Shown here: positions 7,518 to 16,452 of the stretch, one piece after another
How the letters are laid out: each line of letters starts with the position of its first letter
Numbering within the stretch: position 1 is the stretch's first letter
Assembly (NCBI GenBank): GCA_963836265.1
Contig: CAWIIO010000009.1
Location: 62,001 to 126,000, forward strand
Length of the DNA stretch: 64,000 nucleotides
Direction of reading: 5' to 3'
From: CAIWHR01 sp963836265
Lineage (GTDB): Bacteria > Pseudomonadota > Gammaproteobacteria > Burkholderiales > Casimicrobiaceae
The notes under the pieces: model-generated
Told to the model about the DNA's origin: nothing
Databases searched by the model: none
What the model saw: the letters and a program-made list of their open reading frames with translations, nothing else
Made by a program: the position numbers and the translations under genes

Positions 7518-9671
7518 ATGGAAGTCTCGTTCAGCAGGGAAGCCCGGGCGCTGCGCCTGGGGGCGGGCGACGTCTTCCATGGCGAGGGGATCCTCGCGAT
7601 CACCAAGGCGCTGCTGCAGTCCGGCGTCGCGTACGTCGGCGGCTACCAGGGGGCGCCGGTGTCGCATCTGATGGACGTGCTGGTCCAGTCCAGGGATTAC
7701 CTGGCCGGGCTGGGCGTCCACGTCGAGGCCTGCGCGAACGAAGCCTCCGCCGCGGCGATGCTGGGCGCGTCGATCCACTACCCGCTGCGCGGCGCAGTGA
7801 CGTGGAAGTCGATCGTGGGCACCAACGTCGCCGCCGACGCCCTGTCGAATCTCGCTTCGCCGGGCGTGACCGGCGGCGCGCTGATCGTCATCGGCGAGGA
7901 CTACGGCGAGGGCGCGAGCGTCATCCAGGAGCGTACCGCGGCCTTCGCACTCAAGTCGTCGCTGGTGCTGCTCGACCCGCGTCCCGATCTCGCGCACATG
8001 GTGCGGCTGGTCGAGGAAGGGTTTGCGTTGTCGGAAGCGTCGAACACGCCGGTGATGCTGCAACTGCGCATCCGCGCGTGCCACGTCCGCGGCAGCTTCG
8101 TCTGCAAGGACAACGTCGCGCCGGCGATTTCGGCGAAGCACCTGCAGGACGCGCCCGCCGCGTTCGACTACGGCCGGCTGTCGCACCCGCCGTCGACGTA
8201 TCGCCACGAGAAGCTCAAGACGGGCGAGCGGATCCCCGCCGCGCGACGCTACGTCGTCGAGCATCAGCTGAACGAGCTCTTCCCCGGTCGGCGCGACGAT
8301 GTCGGCGTGATCGTGCAAGGCGGTCTCTACAATTCGCTGATCCGGGTGCTGCAGGAATTGGGGCTCGCCGACGAGTTCGGCGGCAGCGCGCTGCCGCTGC
8401 TGGTGCTGAACGTGACCTGTCCGCTCGTGCCGGACCAGATCCGCGACTTCTGCCTTAGCAAGCGCGCCGTCCTTGTCGTCGAGGAAGGGCAGCCGGAGTT
8501 CATCGAGCAGGAGATCATGGCGATCCTGCGCCGCCTCGATGTCAACACGCAGGTCAACGGCAAGGACATGCTGCAGATGGCCGGCGAATACACGATCGAG
8601 GTGATCGCGCGCGGCGTCGCAGCGTTCGCGGCGCGACATGCGCCCGAGCTGGCGCTCGAGGCCGGGCGGGCGTGGCTCGACGGAATCACGACGCGTCGCG
8701 AGGCCGTGTCCAAGCAGCTCGCGCAACCGCTGCCGGCGCGACCGCCGCAGTTCTGCGTCGGCTGCCCGGAACGGCCGGTGTTCGCGGCACTCAAGCTTCT
8801 TCAGCAGGACATCGGCCGCGTGCACATCGCCGCCGACATCGGCTGCCATTCGTTCGCGTCGTTCGAGCCGTTCAACTCCGGCCACACGATCCTCGGCTAC
8901 GGGATGAGCCTCGCCTCGCGCGCCGGCGTGTCGCCGGTCATGCGCCGGCGCGCGCTCGCGATCATGGGCGACGGCGGCTTCTGGCACAACGGTTTCCTCT
9001 CCGGCGTCCAGTCGGCGCTGTTCAACGGCGACGACGCCGTGCTCGTCATCCTCAAGAACGGCTACACGTCGGCGACCGGCACGCAGGAAATCCTCTCGAC
9101 GCCGGACGAGGAACACAAAGTCCACGCGCCCGACAAACACGAAAGCCTCGTCCACACCAACGTCGCGATCGAGCGCACGCTCAAGGGCATCGGCGTTCGG
9201 TGGCTGCGCAACGTCGACAGCTATCGCGTCGACGAAATGCGCCAAACGCTGCGCGAGGCCTTCACGACGGACTTTTCCGGCCTCAAGGTCATCGTCGCCG
9301 AGGGCGAATGCCAACTCGAGCGCCAGCGCCGCGTCAAGCCCTGGCGCGCGGATCTCGCCAAGGCGGGCAGGCGCTCGGTGCGCGTCAAATACGGTGTCGA
9401 TGAGGATGTGTGTTCGGGGGACCACTCGTGCATTCGGCTTTCCGGGTGTCCGACGCTGTCGTTGAAGGAGAGCGCCGATCCGTTGAAAGTCGATCCGGTT
9501 GCGACGGTGCTCGAAGGCTGCGTCGGCTGCGGCCTGTGCGGCGAGAACGCGCACGCGGCGGCGCTCTGCCCGTCGTTCTACCGTGGCGAGGTCGTCCACA
9601 ACCCCAATTGGCGCGATCGTCTCGCCGCCTGGCTGCGGCATTCGGCGATCCGCGTGCTCCAGGCCGCGTAG
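7518..9671 (+). CDS. iorA: Indolepyruvate/arylpyruvate:ferredoxin oxidoreductase, alpha (TPP) subunit
   Basis: This is a 717-residue TPP-dependent subunit of the IorA type. The N-terminal pyrimidine-binding domain has VGGYQGAPVSHLMDVL near residue 40 and ACANEASAAAMLGAS. The TPP-binding domain has FCVGCPERPVFAALK near residue 413, DIGCHSFASFEP and IMGDGGFWHNGF. A C-terminal ferredoxin domain carries Cys clusters: CSGDHSC...GCP, then CVGCGLCGENAHAAALCP. The enzyme oxidatively decarboxylates aryl-pyruvates to aryl-acetyl-CoA. The adjacent paa operon suggests that phenylpyruvate to phenylacetyl-CoA is a real role, but this is inference. It is divergent from the lysR gene and 3 bp from iorB. Confidence 0.88.
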   Translation: MEVSFSREARALRLGAGDVFHGEGILAITKALLQSGVAYVGGYQGAPVSHLMDVLVQSRDYLAGLGVHVEACANEASAAAMLGASIHYPLRGAVTWKSIVGTNVAADALSNLASPGVTGGALIVIGEDYGEGASVIQERTAAFALKSSLVLLDPRPDLAHMVRLVEEGFALSEASNTPVMLQLRIRACHVRGSFVCKDNVAPAISAKHLQDAPAAFDYGRLSHPPSTYRHEKLKTGERIPAARRYVVEHQLNELFPGRRDDVGVIVQGGLYNSLIRVLQELGLADEFGGSALPLLVLNVTCPLVPDQIRDFCLSKRAVLVVEEGQPEFIEQEIMAILRRLDVNTQVNGKDMLQMAGEYTIEVIARGVAAFAARHAPELALEAGRAWLDGITTRREAVSKQLAQPLPARPPQFCVGCPERPVFAALKLLQQDIGRVHIAADIGCHSFASFEPFNSGHTILGYGMSLASRAGVSPVMRRRALAIMGDGGFWHNGFLSGVQSALFNGDDAVLVILKNGYTSATGTQEILSTPDEEHKVHAPDKHESLVHTNVAIERTLKGIGVRWLRNVDSYRVDEMRQTLREAFTTDFSGLKVIVAEGECQLERQRRVKPWRADLAKAGRRSVRVKYGVDEDVCSGDHSCIRLSGCPTLSLKESADPLKVDPVATVLEGCVGCGLCGENAHAAALCPSFYRGEVVHNPNWRDRLAAWLRHSAIRVLQAA

Positions 9672-9674
9672 GGG

Positions 9675-11291
9675 ATGCGCATCGTGCCCCGTCCGCTCAC
9701 TCTGCTGATCGGCGCACTCGGCGGCGAAGGCGGCAGCGTGCTCGCGGAGTGGCTCGTCGCGGTGGCAACCAAGGCGGGGTACGTGGCGCAGAGCACGTCG
9801 ATACCCGGCGTCGCGCAGCGCACCGGTGCCACGACCTATTACGTCGAGATCTATCCGGAGCCCGTGACCGCGCTCGCGGGCCGCCGGCCGGTGCTGAGCC
9901 TGCTCCCGGTGCCGGGCGGCATCGATCTCGTCGTCGCCTCCGAGCTGCTCGAGGCGGTGCGCAGCGTGCAGAACGGGATGGTGAGCGCGGAGCGGACGAC
10001 GCTGATCACGTCGGTGAGCCGTACGCTGACGACCGCCGAGAAGATGCCCCTCGGCGACGGCCGCTTCGATTCGGAATTGCTGCAGGACGTCGCGCGCCGC
10101 CACAGCCGCCGCCTCGTTGCGTTCGACATGGCGCAAGCCACCCGCGACGCAGGTACCGTTGTGAGCGCGGTGATGTTCGGCGCAATCGCGGCGTCCGGCG
10201 TGCTGCCCTTCGGCCGCGACACGTTCGAGGCGGTGATCCGCGATTCCGGCCGGGGTGCGGAGGCGAGCCTGGCCGGCTTCGCCCGTGGTTGGGACGCGGT
10301 GCGCGCGGCGATGACCGGCGCAAGCGGCGCGGTCAGCAGTGTATCCACGGCGTCGGATTCCCCCGCGGCACCGACGGCGGCGTGGACCGACGCGCTGCGC
10401 GCGGCTTTCCCCGCGCCGACCCACGACATCGTCGAAATCGGCTACGCGCGCCTGCGCGACTACCAGGATCGCGCGTACGCCGATCTGTACGTCCGGCGGC
10501 TGGCGCGGATCCTCGCGGCCGAGCACAAGGTCGACGTCGTCGGGGCGCACGGACATGCGCTGACCCGCGAGACGGCGCGCTTTCTCGCGCCGTGGATGGC
10601 GTTCGACGATATCGTCCGCGTCGCCGACCTGAAATGTCGCGCGAGCCGCTTCGCGCGCGTGCGGCGCGAGGTCGCGGCGGACGAGGGCGACGTCGTCCAC
10701 ATCGTCGATTATTTCAAGCCCGGTGTGCCGGAGCTCGCAGCGCTGCTGCCGCCGGCGCTCGCCCGGCGGCTTGCCGCCCGGGACCGCCGCCGCCAGGCGC
10801 GCGGCAAGACCCCGCTGGCGTTTCCACTCTCGGTCGCCACCGACAGCGTCACCGGTTTCCTCGCGCTGCGCATGCTCGCCGGACTCTCCCGGCTGCGCCG
10901 GCACGGCGCGCGCTTTGGGGAAGAACAGAAGGCCATCGAGCGTTGGCTCTCGGCGATCGAGGGGGCCGCCCGTGACGATTGGCAGCTCGCGTTCGAGATT
11001 GCGCTCTGCGGGCGCCTGATCAAGGGCTACGGCGCGACCAACGAGCGGGGCAAGGTGATCCTTCGCCACATCGTCGATCATCTCGCCGGCGACGCCGCGT
11101 GGGCCGCCGGCGAACGTGCGGCGGCGATCCGGGCAGCGCGCGAAGCCGCGCTTTCTGACGAAGGCGGCAAGGCGCTCGATCAGGCCTTGGTTGCCCATGG
11201 CGCGCCACCGCGGCCGGCGAAGGCGCAGCCGGTCGTCTGGGCAAAGCGGGCAAAGGGTGAGGGCGGGTCCGCCGTGGAACACGCATCGTGA
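9675..11291 (+). CDS. iorB: Indolepyruvate/arylpyruvate:ferredoxin oxidoreductase, beta subunit (extended form)
   Basis: A 538-residue subunit. The N-terminal third is the 2-oxoacid oxidoreductase gamma-type domain, with LLIGALGGEGGSVLAEWLV near residue 9, then STSIPGVAQRTGATTYYVEI and VVSAVMFGAIAASGVLPF. The remaining 300 or so residues are a C-terminal extension that I recognise only as the helical region found in long proteobacterial IorB proteins. It may contact the TPP subunit. The first part resembles archaeal IorB, which is only about 200 residues. It is cotranscribed with iorA and its stop overlaps the GTG start of the thioesterase gene by 4 bp. Confidence 0.85.
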   Translation: MRIVPRPLTLLIGALGGEGGSVLAEWLVAVATKAGYVAQSTSIPGVAQRTGATTYYVEIYPEPVTALAGRRPVLSLLPVPGGIDLVVASELLEAVRSVQNGMVSAERTTLITSVSRTLTTAEKMPLGDGRFDSELLQDVARRHSRRLVAFDMAQATRDAGTVVSAVMFGAIAASGVLPFGRDTFEAVIRDSGRGAEASLAGFARGWDAVRAAMTGASGAVSSVSTASDSPAAPTAAWTDALRAAFPAPTHDIVEIGYARLRDYQDRAYADLYVRRLARILAAEHKVDVVGAHGHALTRETARFLAPWMAFDDIVRVADLKCRASRFARVRREVAADEGDVVHIVDYFKPGVPELAALLPPALARRLAARDRRRQARGKTPLAFPLSVATDSVTGFLALRMLAGLSRLRRHGARFGEEQKAIERWLSAIEGAARDDWQLAFEIALCGRLIKGYGATNERGKVILRHIVDHLAGDAAWAAGERAAAIRAAREAALSDEGGKALDQALVAHGAPPRPAKAQPVVWAKRAKGEGGSAVEHAS

Positions 11292-11707
11292 CCCGCCGCC
11301 ATACGACGAACTTCACCGTCGAGTTCGGCGACTGCGATCCGGCCCAGATCGTGTTCTATCCGAACTTTTTCAAATGGATCGACTCGGCCGCGCGGCATTT
11401 CTTCGCCGCCGCCGGCGTTTCGTCGTGGTCGGAGATGGAAGCCGCGACGGGCATCATCGGGACTCCGCTGGTCGAAGTCTCGATGCGCTTCATTCGACCC
11501 GCGACCTACGGCGAGGACATCACCGTCGAATCGTGGATCGACGAATGGCGGGGCAAGAGCTTCGTGATGAAGCACGTCGTGCGCCGCGGCGACGACGTAC
11601 TCGTCGAAGGGCAGGAGACGCGGGTGTTCGCGCGTCGCCACCCGGACGATCCCAAGCGGATCCAGGCCGTCGTGCCGCCGGAGGAGGTCCGCCGCCGCCT
11701 CGAATGA
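11288..11707 (+). CDS. 4-hydroxybenzoyl-CoA-type acyl-CoA thioesterase
   Basis: A 139-residue hot-dog thioesterase. It starts at a GTG that overlaps the iorB stop (GTGA). The family signature with the catalytic Asp is near the N-terminus: VEFGDCDPAQIVFYPNFFKWIDSA. It continues with VEVSMRFIRPATYGEDITVESW. Members hydrolyse aromatic acyl-CoA thioesters. Translational coupling to iorAB suggests that it acts on the aryl-acetyl-CoA made by that complex, releasing the free acid or preventing CoA trapping. The true substrate is not visible in the sequence. Confidence 0.88.
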   Translation: MTRRHTTNFTVEFGDCDPAQIVFYPNFFKWIDSAARHFFAAAGVSSWSEMEAATGIIGTPLVEVSMRFIRPATYGEDITVESWIDEWRGKSFVMKHVVRRGDDVLVEGQETRVFARRHPDDPKRIQAVVPPEEVRRRLE

Positions 11708-11849
11708 CAGCGCCCCACTCGGGCCCGGCGGCGGGAGCGCGCACCGGGAACTGCGTGGGACGGCGTCCGGACTCGCCGGTCGCCGCCGCGATTTCCGGCA
11801 ACGGTCGGATCGGTTACCATTTCAGGCCCGCACCGTCCCGGAAACGCTC

Positions 11850-12803
11850 ATGAGCGAGAAGAAGTTCGCATCGCAGGCCGACCTCGTCGAAAAGAAGGTG
11901 AGCTTCGACAGGCTCTCCGACCACGCCTACGCCTACACGGCGGAAGGCGACCCCAACACCGGCATCGTCATCGGCGACGAGGCGGTGATGGTGATCGACA
12001 CGCAAGCGACACCGGTGATGGCGCAGGACGTGATCCGGCGCATCCGCGAGGTCACGGCCAAGCCGATCCGCTACGTCACGCTGTCGCACTATCACGCCGT
12101 GCGGGTGCTCGGCGCGTCGGCCTACCGCCCCGAGCACATCATCGCGAGCCGCGACACGTACGACCTGATCGTCGAGCGGGGCGAGGCCGACATGAAAAGC
12201 GAGATCGAGCGCTTCCCCCGCCTTTTTCAGGCGGTGGAATCGGTCCCCGGCCTCACCTGGCCGACGCTCGTGTTCGAGAAGCGCCTGACGCTGATGCTCG
12301 GCAAGCTGCAAGTCGAGATCATGCAGCTCGGCCGCGGCCACACGAAGGGCGACACCGTCGTCTGGCTGCCGCAGGACAGGATCCTGTTCTCGGGCGACCT
12401 CGTCGAATACGGCGCCACGCCCTACACCGGCGACGCCTACCTGACCGATTGGCCGGCGACGCTCGACGCGATCGCCGCGCTCGAGCCGGAAAAGCTCGTC
12501 CCGGGGCGCGGTGCGGCGCTCTCGACGCCGGCGCAGGTGAAGGCGGGGCTCGACGGCACGCGCGCGTTCGTCACCGAGATGTTCGATGCGGTCAAGCGGG
12601 GCGCCGCCGCGGGCAAGGACCTGCGCAGCGTCTACCGCGACACGTACGCGCTGCTGCAGCCGAAGTTCGGCCGCTGGGTGATCTTCGACCACTGCCTGCC
12701 GTTCGACGTCTCGCGCGCCTACGACGAGGCGACGCAGCACAAGGATCCGCGCATTTGGACCGCGCAGCGCGACAAGGACATGTGGGAAGCGCTGGAAGGC
12801 TGA
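11850..12803 (+). CDS. MBL-fold hydrolase-like protein with altered metal ligands
   Basis: A 317-residue protein with the metallo-beta-lactamase fold: GDPNTGIVIGDEAVMVIDTQATPVMAQDVIRRI, then VTLSHYHAVRVLGASAY near residue 77, GRGHTKGDTVVWLPQDRILFSGDLVEY and EPEKLVPGRGAALST. The canonical HxHxDH motif reads HYHAVR here, and the usual PGHG reads PGRG, so at least three metal ligands are changed, while the GHTKGD and SGDLVEY segments are kept. It lies upstream of the FAD monooxygenase and homogentisate dioxygenase-like genes on the same strand, so a role in aromatic catabolism is plausible. No substrate can be given. Confidence 0.8.
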   Translation: MSEKKFASQADLVEKKVSFDRLSDHAYAYTAEGDPNTGIVIGDEAVMVIDTQATPVMAQDVIRRIREVTAKPIRYVTLSHYHAVRVLGASAYRPEHIIASRDTYDLIVERGEADMKSEIERFPRLFQAVESVPGLTWPTLVFEKRLTLMLGKLQVEIMQLGRGHTKGDTVVWLPQDRILFSGDLVEYGATPYTGDAYLTDWPATLDAIAALEPEKLVPGRGAALSTPAQVKAGLDGTRAFVTEMFDAVKRGAAAGKDLRSVYRDTYALLQPKFGRWVIFDHCLPFDVSRAYDEATQHKDPRIWTAQRDKDMWEALEG

Positions 12804-12871
12804 ACGGATTGTCGTCGCCCCGGCGCGGGCGGGGGCCCGGTGTCGTTGGAATGAACCACAACGTCGCTGGT

Positions 12872-12889
12872 TTCCCGCGTTCGCGGGAA
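12872..12889. repeat. Dispersed palindromic (REP-like) repeat, copy 1
   Basis: TTCCCGCG-TT-CGCGGGAA is a perfect hairpin with 8-bp arms in the 139-bp gap between the MBL gene and the FAD monooxygenase gene. A near-identical hairpin occurs at 18831-18848. Its sequence type is common as an intergenic repeat in beta- and gammaproteobacteria. Confidence 0.6.
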
Positions 12890-12942
12890 CGACGGCGGAG
12901 CGATTTCGTTCCGATGGTTGCCATCGATGGCGATTCGCGGCA

Positions 12943-14583
12943 ATGAAAACCTATACCAACCCCGTCTACGCCTACGAGCGCTCGCCCGACCAGGACGCGC
13001 CGCCCGGACGCCGTCCGCTGATCGTCGTCGGCGCCGGGCCCGTCGGTCTCGCGGCGGCGATCGACCTCGCGCAGCGCGACGTTCCGGTCGTCGTGCTGGA
13101 CGAGGACAACACGGTCAGCGTCGGCTCGCGCGCGATCTGCTACGCGAAGCGCGCCCTCGAAATCCTCGATCGGCTGGGCTGCGGCGAGCGCATCGTCGCC
13201 AAGGGCGTCGAGTGGAAGACGGGCAAGGTCTTCTTCAAGGATCAGCTCGTTTACGCCTTCGACCTGCTGCCGGAGACGGGCCATCGTCGGCCCGCGTTCG
13301 TGAACCTGCAGCAGTACTATTTCGAGGAATACCTGGTCGACCGCCTCGCCGAGCTGCCGTCCGCCGAAATCCGCTGGCAGCACAAGGTCGTCGAGGTCGC
13401 GCCGAAGGTGGACGGCGCGGTGCTGCGCATCGCCACGCCGGACGGCGAATACTGGCTGTCCTGCGACTGGCTGATCGTCGCCGACGGCGCGCGCAGCCCG
13501 GTACGCACGATGTTGGGCCTCGAGGCCGAGGGGCAGGTGTTTCGCGACCGCTTCCTGATCGCCGACATCTACATGAAGTCGGATTTTCCCTCGGAGCGCT
13601 GGTTCTGGTTCGATCCGCCGTTCCACCCGAACCAGTCGGCGCTCCTCCATCGGCAGGCGGACGACGTGTGGCGGATCGACTTTCAGCTTGGCTGGGACGC
13701 GAACCCGGAAGAGGAGAGGAAGCCGGAGAAGATCCTGCCGCGGCTGCGGGCGATGCTCGGCGCCGACGCCGAGTTCGAGATCGAATGGGCGAGCGTATAC
13801 ACGTTCCAATGCCGCAGGATGAAACGCTTCCGTCATGGCCGCATCGTGTTCGCCGGCGACGCGGCGCACCTCGTGTCGCCGTTCGGCGCGCGCGGTGCCA
13901 ACAGCGGCATCCAGGACACGGACAATCTCGTCTGGAAGCTGAAGCTCGTGCTGGACGGTCTCGCGCCCGAGCGGCTGCTCGACAGCTATGACGTCGAGCG
14001 CATCGCCGCGGCCGACGAGAACATCCTCAATTCGACACGCGCGACCGATTTCATCACACCGAAAAGCGCGGTGTCGCGCACGTTCCGCGACGCCGTCCTG
14101 GCGCTCGCCAAGCACCACGCATTCGCCCGCAGGCTCGTCAACAGCGGCCGGCTTTCGGTGCCGCACGTGCACGTCGAGTCGCCGCTCAACACGCCCGACC
14201 GTCCGGGCGAGACTTTCGCGGGCGCGATGGTGCCCGGCGCCGCCGCCGCCGATGCGCCGGTGAGGGGCCCTGGCTCGACCTGGCTCCTCGACTATCTGCA
14301 CAACGGCTTCACGTTGCTGACGTTCGGCGACGCGGTGTCGGCCGACGCGGCCGCGGAGCTCGCGCGCGCCAGGATTCCCTGCCGGATCGTGCAGGTCGAT
14401 GGCCGAAGGGCCGAAGACCGCATTGCGATCCGCGACAGCGCCGGTCTGTTGTCCGAGCGCTACGACGCGAAGTCCGGCACGTGTTACCTTCTCCGGCCCG
14501 ACCAGCACGTCTGCGCGCGCTGGCGGAGCTTCGACGCAGCCCAAGTGCGCGCGGCGATTGCGCACGCCACCTGCAACGACTGA
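12943..14583 (+). CDS. FAD-dependent aromatic-ring monooxygenase (MhpA-like)
   Basis: A 546-residue group-A flavin monooxygenase. The FAD-binding loop is LIVVGAGPVGLAAAIDLA near residue 27, the middle motif is WLIVADGARSPVRTMLG near 183, and the FAD ribose/phosphate motif is GRIVFAGDAAHLVSPFGARGANSG near 303. The C-terminal thioredoxin-like domain (about 440-546) is typical of MhpA- and PheA-like hydroxylases. Such enzymes hydroxylate phenolic rings with NAD(P)H and oxygen. The gene is followed at 13 bp by a DUF2783 gene and then a homogentisate dioxygenase-like gene. It therefore probably makes, or processes, the dihydroxy-aromatic substrate of that dioxygenase. The exact substrate is unknown. 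Confidence 0.85.
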   Translation: MKTYTNPVYAYERSPDQDAPPGRRPLIVVGAGPVGLAAAIDLAQRDVPVVVLDEDNTVSVGSRAICYAKRALEILDRLGCGERIVAKGVEWKTGKVFFKDQLVYAFDLLPETGHRRPAFVNLQQYYFEEYLVDRLAELPSAEIRWQHKVVEVAPKVDGAVLRIATPDGEYWLSCDWLIVADGARSPVRTMLGLEAEGQVFRDRFLIADIYMKSDFPSERWFWFDPPFHPNQSALLHRQADDVWRIDFQLGWDANPEEERKPEKILPRLRAMLGADAEFEIEWASVYTFQCRRMKRFRHGRIVFAGDAAHLVSPFGARGANSGIQDTDNLVWKLKLVLDGLAPERLLDSYDVERIAAADENILNSTRATDFITPKSAVSRTFRDAVLALAKHHAFARRLVNSGRLSVPHVHVESPLNTPDRPGETFAGAMVPGAAAADAPVRGPGSTWLLDYLHNGFTLLTFGDAVSADAAAELARARIPCRIVQVDGRRAEDRIAIRDSAGLLSERYDAKSGTCYLLRPDQHVCARWRSFDAAQVRAAIAHATCND

Positions 14584-14596
14584 CGGGAGTCACGAG

Positions 14597-14839
14597 ATGG
14601 CGACGCTCATTACCGCGCCCAACCTGCCGGCGCCGGACGATTTCTACCAGGCGCTGATCGCGCTGCATCGCGACCTGACCGAGGAACAGAGCGCGCTCGT
14701 CAACGCCAAGCTGATTCTGCTGCTCGCCAACCACATCGGTGACCCGGCGGTTCTCGTGGCGGCACTGGAAGCCGCACGCGAGGACATCGTCGGCCAAGAA
14801 CATCTGCAAGTCACTTCCGGAACGGAACATTCCCCATGA
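14597..14839 (+). CDS. DUF2783 domain protein
   Basis: An 80-residue protein starting MATLITAPNLPAPDDFYQALIALHRDLTEEQ and rich in helix (SALVNAKLILLLANHIGDPAVLVAALEAAR). The start was chosen after a CACGAG leader 13 bp beyond the monooxygenase stop. The longer upstream frame is a shadow. DUF2783 proteins of about this length are regularly encoded between an FAD monooxygenase and a homogentisate dioxygenase-like gene, as here. The function is unknown, possibly a small accessory of one of the two enzymes. It overlaps the next start by 4 bp. Confidence 0.85.
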   Translation: MATLITAPNLPAPDDFYQALIALHRDLTEEQSALVNAKLILLLANHIGDPAVLVAALEAAREDIVGQEHLQVTSGTEHSP

Positions 14840-15966
14840 AGCATTACATCCGCTTTCCGCGCGCGGAGGGCACGCACAGCCGGCAGGCGCATGCCGACCT
14901 GCCCGAAGGAACGTTCGAGCGAGAAATGGGCAAGGAAGGCTTTTTCGGGCCCGCCGCGCATTTCCATCATCGCCATCCGCCGACCGCGTGGGAGACCTTC
15001 AGCGGCACGCTCAACCCGCATGCCTACGATCTGACCAAGCTGCCGGCGACGGGCGCTTCGCCGTGGGACGCCACGGCGTTCATGAGCAACGGCGACGTCA
15101 GGATTCGCCACTGGAAAACCGAGCGCGCGATGGACCACCTGGTCCGCAACCAGGATGGCGACGAGCTCCTGTTCATCCATGAGGGAGCCGGAGAATTCTT
15201 CTGCGACTGGGGTCATCTCACGTATCGCGATGGCGATTACATCGTCATTCCACGCGGTGGGATGTGGCGAGTTGCGCCGACGATACCGACGACGATGCTG
15301 CTCGTCGAATGCACCGAGGGAACGTACACGATGCCGGAAAAGGGCATCGTCGGGCCGCACGCGATCTTCGATCCCGCTGTCCTCGACGTCCCGGCGATGG
15401 ACGCGGCGTTCCGCGCGCAGCAGACCGACGACGCCTGGACGGTCGTCGTGAAGCGCAAGGGCGAGCTGTCGACGATTCGGTACCCGTTCAATCCGCTCGA
15501 TGCCGTAGGCTGGCATGGCGATCTCTGCGTCGTGCGCCTCAACGTCCGCGACATCCGGCCGCTGATGAGCCATCGCTATCACCTGCCGCCATCCGCGCAC
15601 ACGACGTTCGTCGGGAAGAACTTCATCGTCTGCACGTTCGCACCGCGCCCGATCGAGTCGGATCCCGGCGCGCTCAAGGTCCCGTTCTATCACAACAACG
15701 ACGATTACGACGAGGTGATCTTCTACCACCGCGGCGAATTCTTCAGCCGCGACAACATCAAGCCGGGCATGGTGACGTTCCATCCATGCGGCTTTACGCA
15801 CGGTCCGCATCCGAAAGCGTTCGCGACCGGTGCCAAGCATGCGCGCAAGGAAACCGACGAGTACGCAGTGATGATCGACACCCGGTTTCCGCTGGAGGTC
15901 GCGCCCCTGCCGGACGGCATCGAGAACGTCGCCTACGTCGATTCGTGGAAGAACAAACCGGCGTAA
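14836..15966 (+). CDS. hmgA: Homogentisate 1,2-dioxygenase-like protein
   Basis: A 376-residue cupin-fold protein of the homogentisate dioxygenase family, shorter than the usual 430 or so residues. Recognisable segments are RNQDGDELLFIHEGAGEF near residue 104, YRDGDYIVIPRGGMWRV, KGIVGPHAIFDPAVLD, and the iron-site region around 285-325 with FYHNNDDYDEVIFYHRGEFF and GMVTFHPCGFTHGPHP. His286, Glu293, His316 and His322 are candidate ligands. The family opens the homogentisate ring to maleylacetoacetate. Neither maleylacetoacetate isomerase nor fumarylacetoacetase is in the window. The shorter length and the monooxygenase neighbour leave room for a related substrate. Confidence 0.82.
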   Translation: MKHYIRFPRAEGTHSRQAHADLPEGTFEREMGKEGFFGPAAHFHHRHPPTAWETFSGTLNPHAYDLTKLPATGASPWDATAFMSNGDVRIRHWKTERAMDHLVRNQDGDELLFIHEGAGEFFCDWGHLTYRDGDYIVIPRGGMWRVAPTIPTTMLLVECTEGTYTMPEKGIVGPHAIFDPAVLDVPAMDAAFRAQQTDDAWTVVVKRKGELSTIRYPFNPLDAVGWHGDLCVVRLNVRDIRPLMSHRYHLPPSAHTTFVGKNFIVCTFAPRPIESDPGALKVPFYHNNDDYDEVIFYHRGEFFSRDNIKPGMVTFHPCGFTHGPHPKAFATGAKHARKETDEYAVMIDTRFPLEVAPLPDGIENVAYVDSWKNKPA

Positions 15967-16003
15967 CACGTCGCAGGCCCGAGACCAACGACGGGAGGGA
16001 GGC

Positions 16004-16399
16004 TTGGCATACGACGATCTGATCGCACGCGCGGCGGAAGTCGCCGTTCTGTTCCGGACGTCCGACCACTGCGATGCGGGTCTCGTCGGCGCGGCCGTGC
16101 TGACGGCGTCCGGTGCGGTCTACACGGGCTGTTCCGTCGACCTGCGCTGCGGCATCGGCTTCTGCGCCGAGCATTCCGCCGTTGCCGAGATGCTGAAGAA
16201 CCACGAGGCGCGGATTCGTGCGGTCGTGGCGATCAACGACGACGGCACCGTGCTGCCTCCCTGCGGCCGCTGCCGGGAGCTCATCTACCAGATCGACCCG
16301 GCGAATCTGGATACGGACGTCGTCGTCAGCCGCGAAGAGATCGTGAAACTGCGCGATCTGCTGCCGCATCCCTGGCAGCCGCGGCATTGGCCAGCGTAG
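16004..16399 (+). CDS. Cytidine deaminase-like zinc hydrolase
   Basis: A 131-residue deaminase-fold protein. It begins at a TTG with an unusually good GGGAGGGAGG ribosome-binding site immediately upstream. The zinc site is visible as CAEHSAVAEM near residue 54 (Cys-Ala-Glu, where many cytidine deaminases have CAE or HAE) and PPCGRCREL near 86 (PCxxC). It resembles cytidine and blasticidin-S deaminases in length. The final gene of the co-oriented MBL-monooxygenase-dioxygenase run, it may be unrelated in function to ring cleavage. The specific substrate is not visible. Confidence 0.8.
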   Translation: MAYDDLIARAAEVAVLFRTSDHCDAGLVGAAVLTASGAVYTGCSVDLRCGIGFCAEHSAVAEMLKNHEARIRAVVAINDDGTVLPPCGRCRELIYQIDPANLDTDVVVSREEIVKLRDLLPHPWQPRHWPA

Positions 16400-16452
16400 G
16401 CGGCCGATCCACTACTCCAGCGTGCGCGATGTCCGCCCGCGGAAGCTCGAGC

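Noticed and set aside
7455..11282. A 1275-codon minus-strand frame opposite iorAB
   Set aside because: It is antisense to two well-supported genes and has no recognisable domain.
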